Shown here in pieces: positions 24,631 to 32,833 of a DNA stretch of 64,000 bases. Within the stretch, counting starts at the first letter, position 1. Every line of letters begins with the position of its first letter. The DNA comes from Streptomyces marianii. GTDB taxonomy: Bacteria; Actinomycetota; Actinomycetes; Streptomycetales; Streptomycetaceae. The position numbers and the translations under genes are program-made. Location: the NCBI RefSeq assembly GCF_005795905.1, contig NZ_VAWE01000003.1, positions 43,601 through 107,600 on the forward strand, read 5' to 3'. Under the pieces are notes generated by a model that saw only the letters and a list, made by a program, of their open reading frames with translations, made no database searches and had not been told where the DNA came from.

Positions 24631-25761
24631 TCAGGCAACGTTCGCCCTGTCGACGACTGCGCGTAGGCGCCGGTCGTCGGCGTGGCGGTTTCGCCAGATG
24701 ATGTAGCGGCGGATCATGCTGCCCTGTTCTTTGTGGTCGGCATGGTCGGTGCCGTCGAGGGTGAAGTAGCGCAGGGCAGTGAACTGGGCCTCGATGCGGT
24801 TGAGCCAGGAGCTGTTCGTCGGGGTGTAGGCGATCTCGACGTTGTTCGCCTCGGCCCAGGTGCCGACTCGCTGACACTTCTTCGTGGTCAGGTGCGGAGA
24901 GTAGTTGTCACAGACGATCGCGATGCGGACCTCGGGCGGATAGAGGCTGCGCAGGTAGCGGCAGAACTCCAGGAACTGGGTCCGCTTTTTGACCAGCTTG
25001 ATGTGGCCGTAGAGCTTGTCCTTGGTCAGATCCAGGGCGGCGAACAGGTGCCGTACTCCGCCGTAGCGGTTGTAGGTCGCCCGCCGCCTGCGGCGTGGTT
25101 CGCGGTCGCGGTTCTTGTGCTTCCCGCCGCGTTCGGCCCATTGCCGGCCGGGGTGGGGCATCAGGTTGAGCGGCCCGAACTCATCCATGCAGAAGACGAC
25201 TTCGGGCTCGCCCTTGTCGGGTATGACCTCGCCGTCGGCGATCGCGTAGAGGTGCTCGACCCGGGCCTTCTTGGCCGCGTAGTCCGGATCGCGGGAGGTT
25301 TTCCAGGTCTTCAGACGTTGAAAGGAGACGCCTTCCTCGCGGAGCAGGATGCGCAGTCCCTCGTGGCTGATGTCGTCGACCACCCCCTCGGCGACCAGGA
25401 AGTCCGCCAGCTTGGTCAGGCTCCAGGTCGAGAACGGCAGGTCGTGCTCTGTCGGCTTCGACTTCGCGATCTTCTTGATCTCGCGCCGCTCGGGCAGCGT
25501 GAACGTCTTCGGACGGCCGCCCTTGTACTTCGGATACAGCGACTCGAAGCCGTCGACGTTGAAGTTGTGGATCACATCCCGGACCCGGTCCGCGCTGGTG
25601 AACGACACCTCGGCGATCTTCACCACCGGCATGCCCTGCGCGGACAGCAGGACCATCTGGGCACGCCGCCAGGTCACCACCGACCCGGTGCCCCGGCGGA
25701 TGATCCGCAGCAGCCGCCTGCCCTCGTCATCATCGATCTCGCGTACCCGCACCCGCTCCAC
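24631..25761 (-). CDS. IS630-family transposase
   Basis: A 376-residue transposase starting at GTG 25761. An N-terminal HTH region (VVKIAEVSFTSADRVRDVI) is followed by the DDE core: VVFCMDEFGPLNL, IAIVCDNYSPHLT and PTNSSWLNRIEAQF. The stop lies inside the left inverted repeat. It begins 4 bp after the stop of the phosphotransferase 3' part, suggesting that the two originally formed one transcription unit. Confidence 0.92.
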   Translation of the reverse strand: MERVRVREIDDDEGRRLLRIIRRGTGSVVTWRRAQMVLLSAQGMPVVKIAEVSFTSADRVRDVIHNFNVDGFESLYPKYKGGRPKTFTLPERREIKKIAKSKPTEHDLPFSTWSLTKLADFLVAEGVVDDISHEGLRILLREEGVSFQRLKTWKTSRDPDYAAKKARVEHLYAIADGEVIPDKGEPEVVFCMDEFGPLNLMPHPGRQWAERGGKHKNRDREPRRRRRATYNRYGGVRHLFAALDLTKDKLYGHIKLVKKRTQFLEFCRYLRSLYPPEVRIAIVCDNYSPHLTTKKCQRVGTWAEANNVEIAYTPTNSSWLNRIEAQFTALRYFTLDGTDHADHKEQGSMIRRYIIWRNRHADDRRLRAVVDRANVA

Positions 25762-25764
25762 AGA

Positions 25765-25861
25765 TCAGCAGCCTGACCGATCCGTGCAGCCCACACCCGG
25801 TCCATCGCCGACACCGGCATGCCGCCGCAACCACGCCGACTCCGCGGGCGTCAGAGGGACC
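25765..25861 (-). pseudogene. Aminoglycoside-phosphotransferase-like gene, 3' part
   Basis: Minus-strand sequence reading VPLTPAESAWLRRHAGV and ending at TGA 25765-25767. It joins in frame to the 5' part at 27190-27797 if the IS3-family element is removed: 97 + 608 bases make 235 codons including the stop. Confidence 0.7.
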
Positions 25862-25925
25862 TGTCCCCGAGTGGTGGACACCTCTGAGCCCGGCCCCGCC
25901 AGGGGCCGGGTAGGAGGCATCTCTT

Positions 25926-26270
25926 ATGGTGATGAAGGTCTACTCGCCCGAGTTCAAGGCGGACGCTGTCGCGCTGTACCTGTCGGACCCGAGCCACACC
26001 TTCGAGGGCATCGGCAAAGATCTGGGGATCAGCCGCGAGACGCTGCGTAACTGGGTGCGGGCCGAACGGGCCCGCCGCGGCGGGGGCAGCACGACGAGCA
26101 CGGAGAAGAGCACGGTGGATTCCCCGCCGACGGCCGAGGAGCTTCAGGCCGAGAACGAGGCCCTGCGCCGGGAGCTGGCGGCAGCGCGCAAGGAGATGCA
26201 GAAACTCGCCACCGAACGGGATATTCTCCGCAAGGCGACGAAGTTTTTCGCACAAGAGATGACCTGGTGA
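25926..26270 (+). CDS. IS3-family transposase OrfA
   Basis: A 114-residue protein with an HTH of the HTH_Tnp_1 type (YSPEFKADAVALYLSDPSHT, then GIGKDLGISRETLRNWV) and a C-terminal leucine-zipper-like coiled coil (LQAENEALRRELAAARKEMQ). It overlaps orfB by ATGG/GTGA, where programmed frameshifting or coupling usually produces the fused transposase. Confidence 0.9.
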   Translation: MVMKVYSPEFKADAVALYLSDPSHTFEGIGKDLGISRETLRNWVRAERARRGGGSTTSTEKSTVDSPPTAEELQAENEALRRELAAARKEMQKLATERDILRKATKFFAQEMTW

Positions 26271-27157
26271 CCAGCCGCTTCCAGTTCGTCGAGGACCATC
26301 ACCGCGCCTGGGGCGTGAAGCGGTTGTGTCAGGTGCTGGAGGTCGCCCGCTCCAGCTTCTACAAGTGGCGGGCCGGCCGCGCGGCCCGCGCCGCGCGTGA
26401 ACAGGCCGACGTCGCTCTCGCCGAGCGGATCAGGGCCGTGCACGCCGAATGGGACGGCACCTACGGCCGGCCCCGTATCACCGCCGATCTGCGCGAGGAC
26501 GGCGAGCGCGTGAACCACAAGCGCGTCGGACGGGTCATGCGCAAGTACGGCATCGCCGGGCTGCGGCTGCGCAAGCGCCAGGTCACCACCGTGCCCGAAC
26601 CATCCGCCGCAGCGATGCCCGACCTGCTGGGGCGCGACTTCACCGCGAGCGCACCCAACACGAAGTACGTCGGCGACATCACGTACCTGCCGGTGGGCGA
26701 CGGCGAGTTCCTGTATCTGGCGACCGTGATCGACTGCTTCTCGCGGCGGCTGGTGGGCTGGTCGGTCGCCGACCACATGCGCACCTCGCTGGTCACCGAC
26801 GCGCTCCGGGCCGCCGTCCGGACGCGGGGCAGCCTGGCCGGCGCCGTCTTCCACAGCGATCACGGAGCCCAGTACAGCTCCCGTGAATTCGCGGCCGTAT
26901 GTGCCGAGTTGGAGGTGAAGCAGTCCATGGGCGCGGTCGGGACCAGCGCGGACAACGCCCTCGCCGAGTCGTTCAACGCGACCCTCAAACGCGAGACGCT
27001 CCGTGGCGCCCGCCGCTTCGACGGGGCCCGTGCCTGCCGCCTGGCGGTCTTCCGCTGGACCACCCGCTACAACACCCGGCGACGGCACTCGGCGAACGGA
27101 CAGCAGGCACCGATCGCCTACGAACAGCAGTCAGCTACCCTGACGCTTGCCGTATAA
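26267..27157 (+). CDS. IS3-family transposase OrfB
   Basis: A 296-residue DDE integrase-like protein starting at GTG 26267. TKYVGDITYLPVGDGEF gives the first Asp, VFHSDHGAQYSSREFA the second, and NALAESFNATLKRE the Glu. The preceding HTH_21-type region has GTYGRPRITADL. The gene is intact. Confidence 0.92.
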   Translation: MTSRFQFVEDHHRAWGVKRLCQVLEVARSSFYKWRAGRAARAAREQADVALAERIRAVHAEWDGTYGRPRITADLREDGERVNHKRVGRVMRKYGIAGLRLRKRQVTTVPEPSAAAMPDLLGRDFTASAPNTKYVGDITYLPVGDGEFLYLATVIDCFSRRLVGWSVADHMRTSLVTDALRAAVRTRGSLAGAVFHSDHGAQYSSREFAAVCAELEVKQSMGAVGTSADNALAESFNATLKRETLRGARRFDGARACRLAVFRWTTRYNTRRRHSANGQQAPIAYEQQSATLTLAV

Positions 27158-27189
27158 CGACACGAACAGGTGTCCACCCTTCGGGGCCA

Positions 27190-27797
27190 AGGCCCAGATT
27201 CGGGTCATCCAGCTTCACCCGGACCACCTCCTGCATCCGTCCGGCCGGATCGGTCCGGCAACCGCTGCGGATAGCGTGCAGCAACAGCCCCCGCCCCAGG
27301 CGGGCGGCGAAACCCGGCACCTCCGCACTGCCCACGGTCACCATGGTCATCGCCACATCGGCAGCCGGATCACCAGCGCCCGCATTGCACCAGTCGATCA
27401 CTACCGGTCCCCGCCGGGTCAGAATGACGTTGCCTGGATGCAGGTCCAGATGCAGCACCCGGTCACCACCTGCCGTGCCGAACCGCTTGGGCAGCCACTC
27501 CGGTGCCGGCAGCGCATGCAGTCGATCGTGCAGGTGGCCCAGCTCCCGGCCGAGAGATCCCACCCGCCACGGGCGCCGGGCCAGGACATCCAGCATCGTC
27601 GGCCCGGCCAGCCGCTCAAGAACCATGTCCGTTTCGGTGATCTCGTACACCCGCGGCACCGGATACCCACATGCCGCAAGGTGCGTCATCAAGCGTGACT
27701 CCAGACCGGTGGGCCCCCTGTGCCGGTACCGCCGCAGCACCCTGGACTCATCCAGGGCATACACATCAGCATCCCGGCCCCGCGCGATCAACTCCAT
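27190..27797 (-). pseudogene. Aminoglycoside-phosphotransferase-like gene, 5' part
   Basis: 202 codons of an APH/choline-kinase-type phosphotransferase starting at ATG 27797. The Brenner motif is VLHLDLHPGNVILT and the metal-binding motif is PVVIDWCNAGAGDPAADVAM. A weak P-loop-like GRDADVYAL starts the protein. Translation runs into IS3 sequence after DDPNLGL. The restored protein would be about 234 residues. Substrate unknown; it is a passenger inside an IS630-family element. Confidence 0.85.
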
Positions 27798-27863
27798 GCG
27801 GTGCAGTCTGCATTGACGGCCCATCCCTCGCCAACAGGGCGAACGTTGCCTGACGCGGCACTA

Positions 27864-28200
27864 GCTCCTGGCCCACCGTCCTCACCTGCACCGGGCCGTC
27901 GGCCGCCCGCACGATCGCCAGAATCCTGCGATAGTCACCGGGCAGCGCCATCTCGTCCGGGCTGTCTCCACGGTGCGGGATCAGCAGCACCGCACGCCCC
28001 GCCACCTGCACCTTCACCGGAGCTTGTGCCACGGCGGCCTCTGCCTCGGCCCGACCCCGCTCGGCCAGTCGGTGCAGGACCCGCTCGGCGATCACCAACT
28101 CCTCCCGCTCCGCCTGAACTTCCTGAAGCCGCTTGCCCAGCTCCTCGGCGAGGGCGTCCAGCTCGCTCCGGCGAGCCGTAATCCGCTCCAGCTCATACAT
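27864..28200 (-). pseudogene. Hypothetical coiled-coil/winged-helix gene, truncated copy 2
   Basis: Starts at ATG 28200 with LERITARRSELDALAEELGK, close to the gene at 14718. It matches through GPVQVRTVGQEL, then meets the TA flanking the IS630-family element. The missing 3' end is not found on the other side of the element, so an adjacent deletion or rearrangement accompanied or followed the insertion. Confidence 0.8.
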
Positions 28201-28285
28201 CCCCGCACCCTCCGCAACCCGGCGGCGTATCCGCACGGCGACGGATCGTAGACGGAACCCCACGGCAGGCGCAGCAGAATCCGAC

Positions 28286-28801
28286 TCAGCAATCGAACAC
28301 CGACCAGCAGATGTCGTTGCGCAGCCGCTGGTCATCAAGTACGAGCTCACGGATCGCCTCCGGGAGCTGATCGCGCTGCCACTGGCACTCGAGTCGTCCA
28401 GCGGTCTCGCTCTCGCCTTCCGGCGCCGCTGCACGTGCGGCCTTGATGGCGTAGGCGGCCGCGCCGAGCTCGTGCGCGGCGACGTGGGCGACGACACCGG
28501 CCTGGCCGGCGGCGTACGCGGCATGTCGTGCTGCCCCACGCAGATCTCTGGCTGCCCCCATCGCATGGCCGCCCGCCGCGCGAGCCTGCATCATCTTGAC
28601 CTCGCCACGCACCCAGGCCCGGGCATGCTCGATCGCCTGGCGTGGCCGCGGGTCACCGGGCTGGGCCGACTCGAAGAGGCCAAGGACGTGCTCTGCACAC
28701 GAGGCCGCCCATAGAGCGAGGAGATGGTGATCCGCATCAGTGAGAGTCCCACCACGGCGGATCGTCACGAAGCGAGGATCCCGGACCTTCGGGAGGATCA
28801 T
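28286..28801 (-). CDS. Putative immunity protein (Imm5-like)
   Basis: A 171-residue, mainly helical protein. The pattern PKVRDPRFVTIRRGGTLTDA, HHLLALWAASCAEHVLGLFE, then alanine-rich helices with AARHAAYAAGQAGVVAHVAA resembles the Imm-5-like family often annotated as putative immunity protein in streptomycetes. No cognate toxin gene is visible next to it. The start may be ATG 28801 or 28810. Confidence 0.65.
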   Translation of the reverse strand: MILPKVRDPRFVTIRRGGTLTDADHHLLALWAASCAEHVLGLFESAQPGDPRPRQAIEHARAWVRGEVKMMQARAAGGHAMGAARDLRGAARHAAYAAGQAGVVAHVAAHELGAAAYAIKAARAAAPEGESETAGRLECQWQRDQLPEAIRELVLDDQRLRNDICWSVFDC

Positions 28802-28810
28802 GACGTGCAC

Positions 28811-29162
28811 TCCCTCCTGCGCACATCGGCGCCACTCGCTGCGGTGCGCCCTGGCGGCCGGTCAGCCGCCTGGCACGGGGAACGATCCAGAGTGCTCGCC
28901 AGACCCTACGGCAAGTACAGCAGAACCCGAGAACCACCCCAGCTGACCTGTCAGACGATCTTCGCCGTGGACACCGGCCACTGACCAGCGTGAGCACGCT
29001 GAAAACCACGCACACCAGATCCGTGACCTGCCACTTCACGATGCACACTGCTCAATGGGTCCAACCCCGGCTTGGCCGGGTGCCCCCGCACGGTGCCCTC
29101 GAGGGCGCCCGACGAGCCGCGCGTTCCTGCAGGAGCGGGACGACTTCGGGTACGGCCTGGCG
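28811..29162. other. Gene-free stretch with a weak repeat copy
   Basis: No frame is convincing. At 29053-29068, CAATGGGTCCAACCCC keeps only part of the dispersed repeat (copy L). This interval marks the return to backbone-type sequence after the island. Confidence 0.35.
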
Positions 29163-29327
29163 CTATGACCGGCGCCAGCCGACGCCTTCCAGATCATCGG
29201 CGGCCCGTCGCGCAGCCTCCTCCCAGGACAACCTCCAGGGCAGTCGGCTGCGGCGTGCCTGCCGCAGACGTTCAAAGGAGCGGGTCAGCCAACCACGCGG
29301 GGCGTTGGAACTCTGCTGATCATTCAT
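29163..29327 (-). CDS. Small hypothetical protein
   Basis: A 54-residue basic frame from ATG 29327, with SFERLRQARRSRLPWRLSWE and AARRAADDLEGVGW. No clear ribosome binding site is seen. It is retained because it occupies the slot between repeat copies L and M, like the other single genes here. Confidence 0.35.
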   Translation of the reverse strand: MNDQQSSNAPRGWLTRSFERLRQARRSRLPWRLSWEEAARRAADDLEGVGWRRS

Positions 29328-29407
29328 CGGGCGACAGATTACGTCGAAGCCTCCGGATGGCCGCCGCGTCGGCGCATCCTGATTCGCGGACGCCTGGTCA
29401 CGGCAGA

Positions 29408-29439
29408 TTGGGGTCGTTAGGCCTAATGTCCCTAACCGG
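29408..29439 (+). repeat. Dispersed palindromic repeat, copy M
   Basis: TTGGGGTCGTTAGGCCTAAT followed by GTCCCTAACCGG. Its right end contains the complement of the TAG stop of the minus-strand gene ending at 29432. Confidence 0.75.
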
Positions 29440-29713
29440 TCTGCGGCGGCTCGGCGAGCGGGGTGATCGCGGCGTAGCAGGAGGCGCACAGCGGCAAGGC
29501 GTCGGTGATCTCGCCCGGCCCCTGGTGCGGGCCGGCGGGGGAGACCACGCGCAGCAGGAGCCCGGGCTCGGCGGCTGCCGTACACGCGCCCTCGCCTTGG
29601 TGGTAGAGGCGGCACACGCAGCGGCAGCCGCCGGGCCGGTGCTGTTCCCAGGTGAACAGCCACGTCTTCTTGAGGTAGAGCACAGGGCACTCGGGCGCGG
29701 GATGGCTGGCCAT
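29432..29713 (-). CDS. Cysteine-rich small hypothetical protein
   Basis: A 93-residue protein with ATG 29713. Cysteines fall in GGCRCVCRLYHQGEGACTAA and LPLCASCYAAI, a likely zinc-binding set. From memory it resembles DUF6372 proteins of streptomycetes, which I cannot verify. The stop codon lies within repeat copy M. Confidence 0.6.
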   Translation of the reverse strand: MASHPAPECPVLYLKKTWLFTWEQHRPGGCRCVCRLYHQGEGACTAAAEPGLLLRVVSPAGPHQGPGEITDALPLCASCYAAITPLAEPPQTG

Positions 29714-29758
29714 GAGGCAAGACGGTAGCGACTCCGAAGCTCTCCTGCTCAGGCACGG

Positions 29759-29790
29759 TCAGACCTGTTGGACCCAACAGACCCAACCGG
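29759..29790 (+). repeat. Dispersed palindromic repeat, copy N
   Basis: TCAGACCTGTTGGACCCAAC followed by AGACCCAACCGG. It is one of the copies closest to the consensus, between two minus-strand genes. Confidence 0.85.
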
Positions 29791-29807
29791 CGGCCGCGTT
29801 CCGGGGC

Positions 29808-30362
29808 TCAGGGAGTGCTCACCAGCGGCTCGGCGGGCCGGATCTCGGTGACGCGGTCGCTGCGCCACAGGACGATCTGCGTGGTACCGAAGCCGTACCA
29901 GCCCGCGCCACGGGCCGCCCTCAGCCTCGAGTCGGCTCGCTCCCAGTAGGCCAGGCGCTGTTCGTCCTTCGGATCGACGTCGTACGGGGCAGCCGTGATC
30001 ACCGCAGGGCGGGAGTCCTTCAGCCAGGCCACGGCGTGGTCCATCCAGCCGCTGTCCGGGTGGGGCGAGCCGTACCGTGTGCACCGGCTGCCGCGTTCGG
30101 CGGAGAACGGGCACCGCTTGCTCCCGTCGCGCCCCAGCCACAGCGGGCAGCAGCCTGCCGGACTCAGCCGCAGCCCGTAGCGCTCGGCCCAGGCGACCAT
30201 GACCTCCTGGCGCGCCTTCGTCTCGCTCATGCGGCGCTCGTACGCCTCGCGGCCCTTGCGGCGCAGGCTGAGCGGCGGGTATTCCAGCCCGTAGGGCCAG
30301 CGGGCATCACAGTCGCTCTGTCCGAGAACGGCGGCGGCGCGGTCGTGCAGGTCGGGCGTCAT
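29808..30362 (-). CDS. Hypothetical protein
   Basis: A 184-residue protein starting at ATG 30362. It has Cys positions in SPAGCCPLWLGRDGSKRCPF and SRCTRYGSPHPDSGWMDH, then a C-terminal half with VAWLKDSRPAVITAAPYDVD. The N-terminal part is charged and helical. No family is recognised. Confidence 0.6.
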   Translation of the reverse strand: MTPDLHDRAAAVLGQSDCDARWPYGLEYPPLSLRRKGREAYERRMSETKARQEVMVAWAERYGLRLSPAGCCPLWLGRDGSKRCPFSAERGSRCTRYGSPHPDSGWMDHAVAWLKDSRPAVITAAPYDVDPKDEQRLAYWERADSRLRAARGAGWYGFGTTQIVLWRSDRVTEIRPAEPLVSTP

Positions 30363-31133
30363 GCCCTGGGCAACGATCAGGAGGCGCCCGGGTTGTCCTG
30401 CTGGCGTCCCAACTCGGCGCCGTGCGCGAGCTGCCGGCGGCACCCGGGGTCGCATATACGGATGATCTAGCCGAAAACACCCCTTGACCAGCGCGGATGC
30501 CGCACAGTCGGGGAAGGCGATCAAGCAAAACAGGCCCGAGACGAGGCGCGAAGGGGGCCAGGAGCGCCCAACTCTCAATCTGCGTCGGGGAATGCCGGTC
30601 AAGCCCTGAGAGCCGCACAGGGCCACTCAGGGACGCACCGCCCTGCTCTTGTAAGTCGCCGCGCGAAGCGCGTCTGTGTTCATCGGCGGAGCCGATGGGC
30701 TTGAAAGGTCGGGCCCGAAGGGCACCACTTTGGGTAGTGACCTGCAGGTTCTCCCTCAGCGTCAGCCCCACGCGAGGCCCCGTCACCCGCCAGGGTGACG
30801 GGGCCGAGCCCCCTCCCTCTGCTATTAACAGGCCCTTGCGCTCGTAATACGCGGCTCCTGTCCCGGTCATGACCGCCACTTCCCGGCCGCCCACCGTCCT
30901 CTCCAAGCGTCACGACCTTCGCCCACTGCGCAAGGGGGGGGCAAGATCGTTTATGCCGGGACAGGGCGGAGAAGTGCTCTGACCTGGGGTGTCGGGTACG
31001 GCACGGCCGTAGACGACACCCCGGAGGGTGGGCGCAGCGGCCTGTTAATAGCCGGGGTCTTCCGGCCGCGGCCGACGACGGCGCCCCCAGCGCGGGAGTG
31101 CGCCGGGGGCGGGCCGGTGTGTGACTTCGAGCG
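30363..31133. other. Non-coding origin-flanking region
   Basis: No supported gene. It holds a strong hairpin at 30778-30805 (GCCCCGTCACCC against GGGTGACGGGGC) and the words CTATTAACAGGCC at 30822-30834 and their exact complement at 31039-31051. An iteron-like TGCAGGTTCTCCCTCAGCGT lies at about 30742. With the iterons that follow, it looks like part of a replication control region. Confidence 0.5.
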
Positions 31134-31368
31134 GCTGTAGGTTCTCGCGGCCCGTGTCATCTGCCGGGCCTCTGAACTGCTGGTTCGACGGGCTTCTCAC
31201 GCCGTGTCACCCGCTGGATTCTCAGCTCCGTGTCATTTCCTCGCCGCTGCGGGCGGGTCCGCCGGAAGCGGCGAGTCTCTGACCTGCGCTGTCTCACGGG
31301 GATGTCATAAATGCCATCCAGATGACACGGCGGCTGAGAAAATGACACGGGATTTGAGAACCTACAGC
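31134..31368. repeat. Iteron array, candidate replication origin
   Basis: Six copies of a word of the form TTCTC-N5/6-CCGTGTCAT: plus strand at 31142-31160, 31194-31210, 31219-31236 and a weaker one at 31291-31308; minus strand at 31321-31340 and 31339-31363. The outermost copies are extended by GCTGTAGGTTCTC at 31134-31146 and its complement at about 31356-31368, so the array is framed by an inverted repeat. It lies just past the DnaB-type gene. Confidence 0.7.
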
Positions 31369-31373
31369 ACTCT

Positions 31374-32756
31374 TCAGGAGTGGGCCATGTCGACGAACCG
31401 GCTGTAGTGGCCCTGAAAGGCGGTCGTGATGATCGCGGTGGGGCCGTTGCGGTGCTTGCCGACGATCAGGTCAGCTTCGCCCGCACGGGGGGACTCCTTC
31501 TCGTAGGCGTCCTCGCGGTGCAGCAGGATCACCACGTCCGCGTCCTGTTCCAGGGAACCGGACTCACGCAGGTCCGAGACCTGGGGGCGCTTGTCGGTGC
31601 GCTGCTCGGGCCCGCGGTTGAGCTGCGACAGCGCGATGACCGGCACCTCCAGCTCCTTCGCCATGAGCTTGAGCTGGCGGGAGATGTCGGAAACCTCCTG
31701 CTGGCGGCTCTCGGGACGGCGGCCGCCGCCGTACTGGAGCAGCTGCAGGTAGTCGATCACGACCAGATCGAGCTTGCCGCGCTGCTTGAGCCGACGGGCC
31801 TTGGTGCGGATCGACATAGCGGTCAGTTCAGGGGAGTCGTCCAGCAGCAGGTTCGAGGCGTCGACCTTGGCCTTGGCCTTGGCCAGACGGGTCCACTCGC
31901 CATCGTCGAGCCTGCCGGAGCGAATGTGGTGCAGCGCGACGGAGCCCTCAGCGGACAGCAGCCGCATGTGGAGCTCCTTGCGGCTCATCTCCAGGGAGAA
32001 AAAGGCGCTCCAGAGCTGGTGCTTGATACCAGCGGCGCGGGCGATGTCCAGCCCGAAGGTGCTCTTGCCCATCGCGGGGCGTCCGGCGATCAGGATGAGC
32101 TGGCCCGGCTGCAGGCCCTCGGTGAGGCTGTCGAGGTCGGTGAAGCCGGTGGGCACACCGGTCAGCTCACCGGGCTTGCGCTTGCCCGCCGCCTCGATGT
32201 CGTCGAACGTCTCGTCCATGCCGTACGAGGCGTCCAGCAGCGACTCGTCGCCGCGCTGACGCACCACACCGTAGAGCCGTTCCTGTGCCCGCTCGACCAG
32301 CTCATCGGGCTCGCCGTCGCGGGCGTATCCGCTGGCGGCGATGGCGGTGCCAGCCTCCACCAGGCCGCGGGCGACGGCGGCGTCGTAGACGAACTCGGCG
32401 TAGTGCGAGGCGTTCGCGGCGGTGGGCACGGTCTGCACCAGGGTGTGCAGGTAGGAGGCGCCGCCCACCTTGGTGAGCTGCCCGGACTTCGTCAGCGCCG
32501 CCGCCATGGTGATCGGGTCGACCGGTTCGCCGGCGGCGGTCAACTCCAGGGCGATGGTGAAGATGGTGGCGTGGGCCGGGCGATAGAAATCCGACGCCTG
32601 CAGGATCTCAGCAACGTCGCCGATCGCGTCGGCCGACAGCATCATGCCGCCGAGGACGCACTGCTCAGCCTCCAGCTCCTGAGGCGGGATCCGGTCGAAG
32701 GCATGTGGGTCGAAGTCCTCGCTGCCAGCGGGGCGGGTGGGCGGAGGTACGCTCAC
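31374..32756 (-). CDS. dnaB: DnaB-type replicative helicase (Rep2-like)
   Basis: A 460-residue DnaB family helicase. The N-terminal domain (PPQELEAEQCVLGGMMLSAD) is complete. Walker A GRPAMGKST lies near residues 221-229, Walker B in LDLVVIDYLQLL, and LSQLNRGPEQR plus ESGSLEQDADVVILLHRED are canonical. The GTG at 32756 follows GGAGATCC. The next gene upstream encodes a Rep-like protein. In linear Streptomyces plasmids of the pSLA2 type such a helicase acts with an iteron-binding initiator, which this pair resembles. Confidence 0.93.
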   Translation of the reverse strand: MSVPPPTRPAGSEDFDPHAFDRIPPQELEAEQCVLGGMMLSADAIGDVAEILQASDFYRPAHATIFTIALELTAAGEPVDPITMAAALTKSGQLTKVGGASYLHTLVQTVPTAANASHYAEFVYDAAVARGLVEAGTAIAASGYARDGEPDELVERAQERLYGVVRQRGDESLLDASYGMDETFDDIEAAGKRKPGELTGVPTGFTDLDSLTEGLQPGQLILIAGRPAMGKSTFGLDIARAAGIKHQLWSAFFSLEMSRKELHMRLLSAEGSVALHHIRSGRLDDGEWTRLAKAKAKVDASNLLLDDSPELTAMSIRTKARRLKQRGKLDLVVIDYLQLLQYGGGRRPESRQQEVSDISRQLKLMAKELEVPVIALSQLNRGPEQRTDKRPQVSDLRESGSLEQDADVVILLHREDAYEKESPRAGEADLIVGKHRNGPTAIITTAFQGHYSRFVDMAHS

Positions 32757-32833
32757 GGTGGATCTCCGTTCTGGGATTCGAGCGGCGGCCGGTGCCTGGC
32801 GAGGAATTCCGGCCGCCGTTGCTGTGTGGATGG

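Larger units (their letters stand above)
25862..27189 (+). mobile_element. IS3-family insertion sequence
   Basis: Ends TG...CA with imperfect inverted repeats: TGTCCCCGAGTGGTGGACAC at 25862 and the complement of TGGCCCCGAAGGGTGGACAC at 27170-27189. The orfA and orfB frames overlap by four bases. It interrupts the phosphotransferase gene of the surrounding IS630-family element. A short target duplication is not visible (ACC left, AGG right). Confidence 0.85.
24623..27861 (-). mobile_element. IS630-family element with a phosphotransferase passenger
   Basis: The ends are 28-bp perfect inverted repeats, starting GTGCCGCGTCAGGCAACGTT and ending CGCCCTGT on the left (24623-24650), with the complement at 27834-27861. 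Both ends are flanked by TA (24621-24622, 27862-27863), the target duplication expected for IS630. Contents are the transposase and an upstream phosphotransferase gene in the same orientation, the latter split by an IS3-family element. The right end truncates a hypothetical gene. Confidence 0.9.

Noticed and set aside
25859..27192. Target duplication of the IS3-family element
   Set aside because: The flanks are ACC and AGG; no direct repeat is visible even though the interrupted gene rejoins in frame.
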